Shown one piece after another: positions 1 to 5,985 of a DNA stretch of 7,154 nt. Made by a program: the position numbers and the translations under genes. Numbering within the stretch: the stretch's first letter is position 1; each line of letters starts with the position of its first letter. Under the pieces are notes generated by a model. That model saw nothing but the letters and a program-made list of their open reading frames with translations, made no database searches and was not told the origin of the DNA. This stretch comes from Chloroflexota bacterium. Lineage in GTDB: Bacteria > Chloroflexota > Limnocylindria > Limnocylindrales > CSP1-4. Location of the stretch: contig DAIDTV010000080.1 in assembly GCA_027457005.1 (NCBI GenBank), positions 1 through 7,154 of the forward strand, read 5' to 3'.

Positions 1-444
1 GTGGAGGGGATCGGCGACCACGGGTGCGAGTACATGACCGGGGGACGCGTGCTGGTCCTCGGGCGCACCGGCCGCAACTTCGCCGCGGGGATGTCGGGCG
101 GCATCGCCTACGTGCTCGACGAGGACGGGACGTTCGAGCGATCCTGCAACCGCGACACGGTGTCGCTCTCTCCGCTGGCGGAGCTGGACGATCCCGGCGA
201 GCTCGCCGAGGTCCGCTCGCTGGTCGAGCGGCATGCCGCGTACACCTCGAGCGGCAGGGCGATGCGCCTGCTGGCCGGCTGGGACCGCACCCTGGCCCGG
301 CTGGTACGGGTGATCCCCAACGACTACCGGCGCGTGCTCGAGGCGCAGCGCCGCATGCGTGACGCGGGCCTGCCGCCCGCGGAGGCGGAGATGGCCGCCT
401 TCCAGGAGAACGCGCGCGAGCTCGTGCGCGTGGCCGGCGCGTAG
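1..444 (+). CDS. gltB: Glutamate synthase (NADPH) large subunit, C-terminal fragment
   Basis: This is the C-terminal 147 residues of the alpha subunit of glutamate synthase (GOGAT). The enzyme moves the amide nitrogen of glutamine to 2-oxoglutarate, giving two glutamates in the cytoplasm. The reading frame is open at position 1 (first codon GTG, read as Val inside the protein), so the gene begins outside the window; the full protein is usually about 1500 residues. Residues 1-40 carry the glycine-rich GXGXG (alpha-C) beta-helix signature: GDHGCEYMTGG, then LGRTGRNFAAGMSGG. The helical tail has the usual family features, including a VERHAAYT segment and IPNDYRRVLE near residue 105, before a TAG stop. 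The amidotransferase and FMN/Fe-S synthase domains are not visible. gltD follows after 14 nt, as expected for a gltBD operon. The identification is firm. Confidence 0.96.
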   Translation: MEGIGDHGCEYMTGGRVLVLGRTGRNFAAGMSGGIAYVLDEDGTFERSCNRDTVSLSPLAELDDPGELAEVRSLVERHAAYTSSGRAMRLLAGWDRTLARLVRVIPNDYRRVLEAQRRMRDAGLPPAEAEMAAFQENARELVRVAGA

Positions 445-458
445 GGGCGGGCGCGTCC

Positions 459-1946
459 GTGGGCAAGCCGACCGGGTTCCTGGAGTACGGGCGCGAGCCC
501 CTGCACGTGCGGCCGCCGCTCGAGCGGATCGGTGACTGGAGCGACGCCCATCCGCCGTACGACGAGGCCACGCTCCGGGAGCAGGGCGCGCGCTGCATGG
601 ACTGCGCGGTCCCCTTCTGCCACACCGGGACGATGATCGGCGGGATGGCCTCGGGGTGCCCGGTCAACAACCTGATCCCGGAGTGGAACGACCTGGTGTA
701 CCGGGGACAGTGGCGCGAGGCGCTGGTCCGCCTCCAGAAGACCAACAACTTCCCGGAGTTCACGGGCCGCGTCTGCCCCGCACCCTGCGAGGGCTCCTGC
801 ACGGTCGGGATCAGCGGCTCGCCGGTCACCATCAAGACCATCGAGCTGGAGATCGTCGAACGGGGCTGGGCGAACGGGTGGATCCGGCCGGAGCCGCCAC
901 TCACCCGGACCGGGCTGCGGGTCGCGGTCGTGGGGAGCGGCCCGGCGGGGCTCGCGTGCGCCGCGCAGCTCAACCGGGCCGGCCACGACGTGACGGTGTT
1001 CGAGCGCGCCGACCGGATCGGTGGCCTCCTGACGTACGGGATCCCGAACATGAAGCTCGACAAGGGAATCGTGGAGCGACGGGTGGGGCTCATGGCCGCC
1101 GAGGGCGTGCACTTCATGCCGGGCGTGGAGGCCGGCCGGGACGTGCCGGCCGACGGGCTCCTGTCCGGCTTCGACGCGGTGGTGATCGCCACGGGGTCCA
1201 CCGTGCCCCGCGACCTGCGCGTGGAGGGGCGCGAGCTGGCGGGCATCCACCCGGCGATGGACTTCCTGCGCGCCAACACGAAGAGCCTGCTCGACTCCGG
1301 GCACCGCGACGGCGCGTACATCCCGGCCACCGGCAGGCACGTCGTGGTGATCGGCGGCGGGGACACCGGCACCGACTGCGTCGCGACGGCGATCCGGCAC
1401 GGGGCGCGGAGCGTGACACAGCTCGAGATCCTCGACCGCCCCCCCGATGCGCGGGCCCCGGACAACCCCTGGCCGCAGTGGCCGAAGGTCTACCGGCTCG
1501 ACTACGGGCAGGAGGAGGCGGCGGCGCTGTGGGGCGCCGATCCGCGCCGCTACGCCGTGTCGACCCGGCGGTTCGTGGGCGACGAGACCGGGCACGTGGC
1601 CGCGGTCGAGACGGTCGAGGTGGAGTGGGCGGCGGGCCCGGACGGCCGCGTGGCTCCCCGCGACCGGCCGGGGACGGAGCGGCAGGTCCGTGCCGACCTG
1701 GTCCTGCTGGCGCTGGGGTTCACCGGCCCCGAGCGGTCGCTTCCCGAGCAGCTCGGGTGCCGGCTCGACGCGCGCGGAAACATCGCGACCGGGGCGGACC
1801 GCATGACCAGCGTCCCGGGTGTCTTCGCCGCGGGCGACTGCTCTCGCGGGCAGTCGCTGGTGGTCTGGGCCATCCGGGAGGGCCGGGAGGCGGCGCGGGC
1901 AGTGGACCTGTTCCTCACGCACGCGGAGACCGTGATCCCCGCGTAG
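459..1946 (+). CDS. gltD: Glutamate synthase (NADPH) small subunit
   Basis: This is the beta subunit of glutamate synthase, 495 residues, a normal length. It oxidises NADPH on FAD and passes electrons through Fe-S clusters to GltB. The GTG start is supported by the family-typical beginning MGKPTGFLEYGREP and by AGGGG at 443-447, which overlaps the gltB stop. N-terminal cysteines that bind the [4Fe-4S] clusters are C46, C49, C54 and C67, then C106, C110 and C114. The FAD-binding Rossmann motif GSGPAG is at 159-164, within VAVVGSGPAGLACAAQL. The NADPH-binding motif GGGDTG is at 299-304. The C-terminal FAD motif VFAAGDCSRGQSLVVWAI is at 455-472. No motif is missing. It is co-transcribed with gltB and converges on pyrC. 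Homologous subunits exist in other oxidoreductases (for example dihydropyrimidine dehydrogenase), but the gltB neighbour settles the call. Confidence 0.97.
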   Translation: MGKPTGFLEYGREPLHVRPPLERIGDWSDAHPPYDEATLREQGARCMDCAVPFCHTGTMIGGMASGCPVNNLIPEWNDLVYRGQWREALVRLQKTNNFPEFTGRVCPAPCEGSCTVGISGSPVTIKTIELEIVERGWANGWIRPEPPLTRTGLRVAVVGSGPAGLACAAQLNRAGHDVTVFERADRIGGLLTYGIPNMKLDKGIVERRVGLMAAEGVHFMPGVEAGRDVPADGLLSGFDAVVIATGSTVPRDLRVEGRELAGIHPAMDFLRANTKSLLDSGHRDGAYIPATGRHVVVIGGGDTGTDCVATAIRHGARSVTQLEILDRPPDARAPDNPWPQWPKVYRLDYGQEEAAALWGADPRRYAVSTRRFVGDETGHVAAVETVEVEWAAGPDGRVAPRDRPGTERQVRADLVLLALGFTGPERSLPEQLGCRLDARGNIATGADRMTSVPGVFAAGDCSRGQSLVVWAIREGREAARAVDLFLTHAETVIPA

Positions 1947-1987
1947 GCCAAGCCGGTCAGCGCGGCCGCGCCGTGACCCTCGGCGTG

Positions 1988-2005
1988 GGTTCGGCGGAAC
2001 CGCCG
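1988..2005. terminator. Inverted repeat between convergent gltD and pyrC, possible shared terminator
   Basis: The 69-nt gap between the gltD stop (1946) and the pyrC stop (2016) holds overlapping inverted repeats. GGTTC at 1988-1992 can pair with GAACC at 1997-2001 across a GGCG loop. Alternatively CGGCG at 1992-1996 pairs with CGCCG at 2001-2005. These are symmetric, so they could form RNA hairpins on both strands and end both transcripts. No T-run follows on either strand, so this is not a classical intrinsic terminator. The call rests on position and symmetry only. Confidence 0.3.
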
Positions 2006-2015
2006 CCGGTTGCCG

Positions 2016-3527
2016 TCAGCGCGGCGCTGCCGCGAGCGCCTCCTCCGGAGCGTCGGCGTACGCGAAGCGTCCCTCCACCACGGTCGCGAGCACGCGCCCG
2101 CCGAGCCGCCGGCCCAGCAGCGGCGAGTTCTTTCCCTTCGAGCGCAGGGTCGCCGGCGCGACATCCCAGGTATCGGCGGTGTCCACCACGACCAGGCTTG
2201 CGAGCGCGCCCTCGACCAGGCCGGGGACCAGCGGCTCGTGGGCCCGCCGCCGGCCGGCGGCGGCTGTCGCGGCGGAGCCGAGCACCCGCACCGGGCCGGT
2301 GGTGAGTGCCCGGATCGCGTCGGCGAGCGGCAGCAGTCCCGCCTCCACCCCGGCGAGCACGATCGACAGCGCCGTCTCGATCCCGCTGATGCCGTTGGCG
2401 GCGTCGCCGTACTCGACCAGCTTGTCGACCTGCGTGTGGGGTGCGTGGTCCGTCGCGATTGCGTCGACCGTTCCGTCCGCCAGCCCGCGCCACAGCGCCA
2501 GCGCGTCGGCCGGGGTCCGCAGGGGCGGGTTGACCCGCGTCGACTGGTCGTACGGTGCGGCGTCGGTGCGGCCGCCCGTCCAGGGCGAGGCCGCGGCCTC
2601 CCAGGCGAAGCGCCGGTCGCCGGCCACCCAGCCCTCGTGGAGCGCGAGGTGGTGCGGCGTCACGTCGCAGGTCACGGGGAGCCCGGCGGCCTTCGCGCGC
2701 CGCACCAGCTCGACCGATCCGGCGGTTGAGAGGTGGGTGAGGTGAAGGTGTGGGGCCGCGCTCGCCGGGTTGGCCCCGACGACCTCGGCCAGGATCGCGA
2801 GGTCGCGCGCCACCGCGCTCTCCTCGCCGGCTGCCGGCCAGCCCTTGAGGCCGAGGATGGTCGCCACCAGCCCCTCGTTGGCCTCGGCGCCCTTCGTGAG
2901 CGACGGCTCCTCGGGGTGCTCGACGAGCATGCGGCCGAGCGCGCCCGCGTACGCCAGCGCGTTCCGGAACAGGGACGCGTCGGCCACCGGCGATCCGTCA
3001 TCGCTGAAGCCGGCCGCACCCGCGTCGGCCATCTCGCCCATCTGGGCGAGCGTCTCGCCCCGGCGGCCCGCCGTCACGGCACCGTACGGAAGCAGCCTGA
3101 CCACACTGCCCGACGCCCGCGCCGTCGCCAGCTCGTCCTCGACCAGCCCCCCCGAGTCGATCGCGGGCGTGGTGTTGGCCATCGCGCAGACCGTCCCGAA
3201 GCCACCGTGCGCGGCCGCGGCGAGCCCGGTCGCGACGGTCTCGGCGTCCTCCCTGCCGGGCTGGCGGAGATGGACGTGGATGTCGACCAGGGCGGGGGTC
3301 ACCAGCACGGCCGGCCGGTCGGCCGCCGCCACGTCCCTGCCGGTCGCGGAGCCGCGCCGCACCGCTCGTCCACCGGCCTCCGGCTCGGCCCATTCGAGGG
3401 CCACGATCCGGCCGTCCTCGACGCGCAGGCTGCCCTGCCCCTCGCGGCCGCTCCCCGGGTCGACCAGCCACGCGTCCTCGATCTCGAGCAGCTCCACGCG
3501 CTCTCCCGGCCGCGGTGTGTCAGCCAC
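2016..3527 (-). CDS. pyrC: Dihydroorotase, type I
   Basis: This enzyme cyclises N-carbamoyl-L-aspartate to dihydroorotate, step 3 of UMP synthesis, in the cytoplasm. It is a zinc amidohydrolase. Visible motifs are VDIHVHLRQPG (residues 81-91, metal ligands H84 and H86 and substrate-binding R88), GFSDDGSPV (173-181, the bacterial type I aspartate pair in place of a carbamylated lysine), H204 in LVEHPEE, H265 in LTHLST, VNPPLR (332-337) and the catalytic ATDHAPH (358-364). The GTG start overlaps the pyrB stop by 8 nt and has AGGAGG at 3537-3542, 9 nt upstream and inside pyrB, so translation is probably coupled. At 503 residues it is longer than the usual 420-440. The extra length lies in a loop at about 298-328 (before VNPPLR), in residues 45-75 and in a short Ala-rich tail. 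All catalytic residues are intact, so I expect it to be active. Allantoinase and hydantoinase are relatives, but the pyr context excludes them. Confidence 0.95.
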   Translation of the reverse strand: MADTPRPGERVELLEIEDAWLVDPGSGREGQGSLRVEDGRIVALEWAEPEAGGRAVRRGSATGRDVAAADRPAVLVTPALVDIHVHLRQPGREDAETVATGLAAAAHGGFGTVCAMANTTPAIDSGGLVEDELATARASGSVVRLLPYGAVTAGRRGETLAQMGEMADAGAAGFSDDGSPVADASLFRNALAYAGALGRMLVEHPEEPSLTKGAEANEGLVATILGLKGWPAAGEESAVARDLAILAEVVGANPASAAPHLHLTHLSTAGSVELVRRAKAAGLPVTCDVTPHHLALHEGWVAGDRRFAWEAAASPWTGGRTDAAPYDQSTRVNPPLRTPADALALWRGLADGTVDAIATDHAPHTQVDKLVEYGDAANGISGIETALSIVLAGVEAGLLPLADAIRALTTGPVRVLGSAATAAAGRRRAHEPLVPGLVEGALASLVVVDTADTWDVAPATLRSKGKNSPLLGRRLGGRVLATVVEGRFAYADAPEEALAAAPR

Positions 3528-4593
3528 GATTTCCGCCCTCCTCGATGGGGCCGCTTCCGGCGATCAGGTAGAGCAGCGCCATGCGTATCGCGACACCGTT
3601 GGCCACCTGGTCGGTGACCACCGAGCGCTCGAAGTCCGCGATCTCCGGGCCGATCTCCACGCCCTCGTTCATGGGGCCGGGGTGCATGACCAGCGCGTCC
3701 GCCCGTGCCCACCGGAGCGTCTCGGCCGTGAGGCCGTAGCGCAGCGAGTACTCGCGCAGCGACGGCAGCAGCCCGCCGGCCATCCGCTCCTGCTGGAGCC
3801 GGAGCGCCATGACCGCGTGAGCGCCGCGCAGCGCCGCCCGCAGGTCGGTCGTCACCGTGAGCCTTCGACCGGCCGGCATCGCCTCCGCCCACCGTTCGAA
3901 GCCCCGCAGCAGGGTGGCCGGACCGCACAGCCAGACGTCGGCACCCATGGTGGTGAGCGTCCAGATGTTGGAGCGGGCAACGCGGGAATGCAGGATGTCG
4001 CCCAGGATGACGATCTTGCGGCCGGCGACGCGTCCGCCCGGCAGGCGCTCGCGCAGGGTGAACAGGTCGAGCAGCGCCTGGGTCGGGTGGGCGTGCCAGC
4101 CATCGCCACCGTTGAGGACGTGCCCCGAGAAGACCTGGGAGGCCAGGTACGGGGCACCCGACCGGCCGTGCCGCATCACGATGATGTCGGCGCCGAGCGC
4201 CTCGATGGTGCGGATCGTGTCGACCAGCGACTCGCCCTTGGTCACCGAGCTGCTGCTGGCCGCGATGTTCACGACGTCGGCCGACAGGTTCTTGGCCGCC
4301 ACCTCGAAGCTGACGCGCGTCCGCGTGGAGGCTTCGTAGAAGAGGATGGTGACCTGCGTGCCGCGCAGGGTCGGAACCTTCGGGATCGGCCGGCCGAGGA
4401 TCTCCTTCATCTCGTCGGCAGTCCGCATCGCCAGGTCGATGTCCGACGCCGACAGGACGTCGACGTCGAGCAGGTGGCGGTGGCGCCAGCCGTCCGCCGG
4501 CGCCGTTTCGCCGCGTGCCGTGTCGCCGCGTGCCGCGCCGTCACGCTCCGCACGGGCCACGGTCGCGGCCGCGCCGATCTCCAGGCCGGTCAT
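3520..4593 (-). CDS. pyrB: Aspartate carbamoyltransferase catalytic subunit
   Basis: This enzyme joins carbamoyl phosphate and aspartate to give N-carbamoyl-aspartate, the committed step of pyrimidine synthesis. The carbamoyl-phosphate loop STRTR is at residues 89-93, within FYEASTRTRVSFE. The mobile loop SSSVTKGES (114-122) supplies K119. R142-H143 and HPTQALLD (169-176) complete the carbamoyl-phosphate site. The aspartate site shows LRLQQER (264-270) and HPGPMNEGVEI (304-314). The ATG overlaps the pyrR stop as ATGA (4 nt), with GGAGGG at 4600-4605, 6 nt upstream. The protein has 357 residues against a usual 300-320. The excess is an N-terminal segment of about 38 residues with an Ala/Arg/Asp composition and a short internal repeat, before the normal beginning HRHLLDVDVLS. 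No regulatory subunit gene (pyrI) is present. PyrB and PyrC of this type form a complex in Aquifex, which may apply here (inference). Confidence 0.96.
   Translation of the reverse strand: MTGLEIGAAATVARAERDGAARGDTARGETAPADGWRHRHLLDVDVLSASDIDLAMRTADEMKEILGRPIPKVPTLRGTQVTILFYEASTRTRVSFEVAAKNLSADVVNIAASSSSVTKGESLVDTIRTIEALGADIIVMRHGRSGAPYLASQVFSGHVLNGGDGWHAHPTQALLDLFTLRERLPGGRVAGRKIVILGDILHSRVARSNIWTLTTMGADVWLCGPATLLRGFERWAEAMPAGRRLTVTTDLRAALRGAHAVMALRLQQERMAGGLLPSLREYSLRYGLTAETLRWARADALVMHPGPMNEGVEIGPEIADFERSVVTDQVANGVAIRMALLYLIAGSGPIEEGGNRG
4505..4534 (-). repeat. Two-copy 15-bp tandem repeat inside the 5' end of pyrB
   Basis: The units GTTTCGCCGCGTGCC (4505-4519) and GTGTCGCCGCGTGCC (4520-4534), read on the plus strand, differ at one base in fifteen. 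In the protein they encode ARGDT followed by ARGET (residues 21-30 of PyrB). The unit length is a multiple of three, so gain or loss of a copy would keep the frame. It lies in the extra N-terminal segment that precedes the conserved ATCase fold, so copy number is probably free to vary. Confidence 0.75.
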
Positions 4594-5144
4594 GCTCGTC
4601 CCTCCGCGCCCGGCAGCCGGTCGATCAGGACTTCGTCGGTGCCGTCGAACTCCGTCACGTGCACCCTGACGACCTCGTCCCGGGACGTCGGCACGTTCTT
4701 GCCCACGTGGTCCGCGCGGATCGGCAGCTCGCGGTGCCCCCGGTCGACGAGGACGGCTAGCCTGATCGCGGACGGCCGGCCGAAGTCCATCAGGGCGTCC
4801 ATCGCCGCCCGGACGGTACGCCCGGTGTAGAGGACGTCGTCCACGATCACGATCGTCATCACGTTCACGTCGAACGGGAGATCGGTGCCCTTGACGATCG
4901 GCTGGTGGGCGACCATCGAGAGGTCATCGCGGTAGAAGGTGATGTCGAGCGCCCCGACCGGCAGCCGGACTCCCTCGTGCTGCTCGATGGACTCGGCGAT
5001 GCGATGGGCGAGGGGGACGCCCCGGCGCTGCACCCCGACGAGCGCCAGGCGCTCGGTCCCGCCGTGTTTCTCGACGATCTCGTGGGAGATGCGGACCACG
5101 GCACGACGGAGGTCGTCCGGGGTCATGATCTGGCGCGCCGTCAT
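4590..5144 (-). CDS. pyrR: PyrR, bifunctional pyr operon regulator and uracil phosphoribosyltransferase
   Basis: PyrR binds UMP or UTP and then pyr mRNA, lowering pyr expression; many members also convert uracil and PRPP to UMP. This protein has 184 residues, the normal size. The PRPP-binding motif VIVDDVLYTGRT is at residues 99-110. Other family signatures are GVQRRGVPLAHRIA (37-50), DITFYRDDL (67-75) and the C-terminal VHVTEFDGTDEV (161-172). I place the start at the ATG at 5142-5144 because AGGAG sits at 5150-5154, 5 nt upstream, and because MTARQIMTPDDLRRA is where homology should begin. The frame stays open to an ATG at 5264, but the extra 40 residues look like translated leader. It is the first gene of pyrR-pyrB-pyrC, overlapping pyrB by 4 nt. 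A PyrR-loop-like hairpin directly upstream suggests it represses its own operon. Confidence 0.95.
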   Translation of the reverse strand: MTARQIMTPDDLRRAVVRISHEIVEKHGGTERLALVGVQRRGVPLAHRIAESIEQHEGVRLPVGALDITFYRDDLSMVAHQPIVKGTDLPFDVNVMTIVIVDDVLYTGRTVRAAMDALMDFGRPSAIRLAVLVDRGHRELPIRADHVGKNVPTSRDEVVRVHVTEFDGTDEVLIDRLPGAEGRA

Positions 5145-5149
5145 ACTCG

Positions 5150-5154
5150 CTCCT
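5150..5154 (-). promoter_or_regulatory. Ribosome binding site of pyrR
   Basis: In the transcribed direction the sequence reads GGCGAGGAGCGAGT followed by ATG. AGGAG is 5 nt from the start codon. This site fixes the pyrR start at 5144 rather than at the upstream ATG at 5264. It begins only two bases after the 3' arm of the leader hairpin, so a protein bound to that hairpin would sit inside the ribosome footprint. Confidence 0.75.
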
Positions 5155-5156
5155 CG

Positions 5157-5174
5157 CCGGGCTCTCTGGGCCGG
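5157..5174 (-). promoter_or_regulatory. Putative PyrR-binding RNA hairpin in the pyr operon leader
   Basis: On the minus strand the sequence CCGGCCCAGAGAGCCCGG forms a short GC-rich stem: CCGG pairs with CCGG, then comes a C-C mismatch, a closing C-G pair and the hexaloop CAGAGA. A variant pairing with one bulged C is equally possible. The PyrR-binding loops known from Bacillus pyr leaders carry the same CCAGAGAG core in the loop and its closing pair. The UC and GCU flanks of that consensus are replaced here by a plain GC stem. There is no antiterminator/terminator pair nearby. The hairpin abuts the pyrR ribosome binding site, which fits translational repression of the kind reported for mycobacterial PyrR. 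Loop match and position are seen in the sequence; function is inferred. Confidence 0.6.
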
Positions 5175-5197
5175 TCCATGGACTTGGGTTTCGCGAG

Positions 5198-5203
5198 AGT
5201 CTA
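5198..5203 (-). promoter_or_regulatory. Possible -10 element for the pyr operon
   Basis: On the minus strand TAGACT stands 53 nt before the pyrR start and resembles a housekeeping -10 box (TAnnnT). Transcription would begin near 5191, at an A, giving a leader of about 47 nt that contains the CAGAGA hairpin and the ribosome binding site. The hexamer 17 nt upstream (GAACCG) is a poor -35 match, so the promoter is tentative. AT-rich hexamers are rare in this sequence, which gives the match some weight. Confidence 0.35.
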
Positions 5204-5288
5204 CCGCAGGAGATGGCCCGCGGTTCGCCTGCGCGGCACGACCCGGATGTGCCGCCCGCTCCATGGCCTCCCCGCCTGGTGACGGCGG

Positions 5289-5969
5289 TCACGCCGACAG
5301 GAGGCTGGTCCAGATGGCGACCGCCCCGATGGCGACAATGAGCCCGGCGGACGTGGCGGCCACCCGCCGGAGGCCGACCGGGCCCACGCGCGGCCGGGCG
5401 GCGCCGACCACCGCGACGAGCAGCATCCACCACGCCGACGAGCCCGAGAAGACACCGAGTACGAGCGCCGCTGCGCCCCGCCCACCGTGGGCGACGAGCC
5501 CGAAGCCCACGAACGCGGCGGCGAACGACAGGATCGTGGCCGGGTTGGTGATGGTGAGTCCGAGGGTTGTCGCGTAGGCCGCCGGGAGGCCGGGATGCGA
5601 CCTGGTCCGGGACATGCCCGATGCCGGCGCGGGATGCCCCGCCTGTACGGCGCCCGCGACCGGCTGCCCGGCCGGCTCCCTGCCACGCCGCGAGAACATG
5701 CGCGCCCCGAGCAGCACAAGCAGCACGCCCCCCAGGATCCCGAGCGGCCGGCGCTCATCGATCAGCAGGCTGGCGACGGCCGTGAGGCCGAACGCGGCCA
5801 CGGCAGCGTAGAGCGCGTCGGCGGTGGCGGCACCGAGCCCGGTCGCCAGGCCGATCGCCCGGCCCTCGGCGAGCGTCCGCCGGATGCACAGCAGGCCGAT
5901 CGGTCCGATCGCGGCGGCGATCGCGAACCCGATCGCGAGGCCGCGCAGGTAGAGGGCTGGCGGGGACAC
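5289..5969 (-). CDS. LysE/RhtB-family amino acid exporter
   Basis: This is a 226-residue inner-membrane protein of the LysE superfamily, whose members export amino acids or related small molecules using the proton motive force. The N-terminal signature is clear: GFAIAAAIGPIGLLCIRRTL at residues 14-33, corresponding to the family PGP-LL-RR motif. Next come GLGAATADALYAAVAAFG (44-61), TNPATILSFAAAF (141-153) and GVFSGSSAWWMLL (172-184). I count about six hydrophobic segments, near 8-28, 40-62, 75-92, 134-158, 165-190 and 203-224. A basic, Pro/Gly-rich loop at about 93-130 joins the third and fourth. The GTG start has only a weak GAGG at 5973-5976, 3 nt away; no better in-frame start lies just upstream. 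It begins 16 nt after the ammonia-lyase stop, so the two are probably co-transcribed. The substrate cannot be read from the sequence. Confidence 0.88.
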   Translation of the reverse strand: MSPPALYLRGLAIGFAIAAAIGPIGLLCIRRTLAEGRAIGLATGLGAATADALYAAVAAFGLTAVASLLIDERRPLGILGGVLLVLLGARMFSRRGREPAGQPVAGAVQAGHPAPASGMSRTRSHPGLPAAYATTLGLTITNPATILSFAAAFVGFGLVAHGGRGAAALVLGVFSGSSAWWMLLVAVVGAARPRVGPVGLRRVAATSAGLIVAIGAVAIWTSLLSA

Positions 5970-5985
5970 GCGCCTCGGCCGGTGC

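Noticed and set aside
324..1922. Minus-strand open frame of 532 codons opposite gltD
   Set aside because: It mirrors gltD, has no recognisable domain, and its Arg/Pro/His-rich composition is typical of a GC-rich shadow frame.
1956..2025. 11-bp direct repeat GTCAGCGCGGC at 1956-1966 and 2015-2025, and the palindrome CGCGGCCGCG at 1961-1970
   Set aside because: Both are short and made of GC-rich words frequent in this sequence. The second repeat copy is simply the end of pyrC. There is no support for an att site or operator.
656..2305. Plus-strand 549-codon frame overlapping gltD and the end of pyrC
   Set aside because: It is out of frame with the clear gltD protein and crosses into an oppositely oriented gene. 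The translation is low-complexity Arg/Gly/Pro.
2770..4830. Plus-strand open frame of 686 codons opposite pyrC, pyrB and pyrR
   Set aside because: It runs antisense across three well-identified genes. Its translation is Arg/Pro/Ala/Ser-rich with no family motif. Long antisense frames are expected in very GC-rich coding DNA.
5174..5183. 10-bp palindrome GTCCATGGAC in the pyrR leader as an operator
   Set aside because: It is a perfect but short palindrome with no known regulator match. As RNA it cannot form a stable hairpin because the loop would be too small. It might be chance.
5145..5264. Upstream ATG at 5264 as the start of a longer PyrR
   Set aside because: The 40 extra residues are not PyrR-like, they would cover the leader hairpin and the -10-like box, and the ATG at 5144 has a good ribosome binding site and gives the usual PyrR length.
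5283..5296. CGGCG/CGCCG hairpin across the exporter stop codon as a terminator
   Set aside because: The stem is only 5 bp, it includes the stop codon, and no T-run follows. Such hairpins are common by chance at this GC content.
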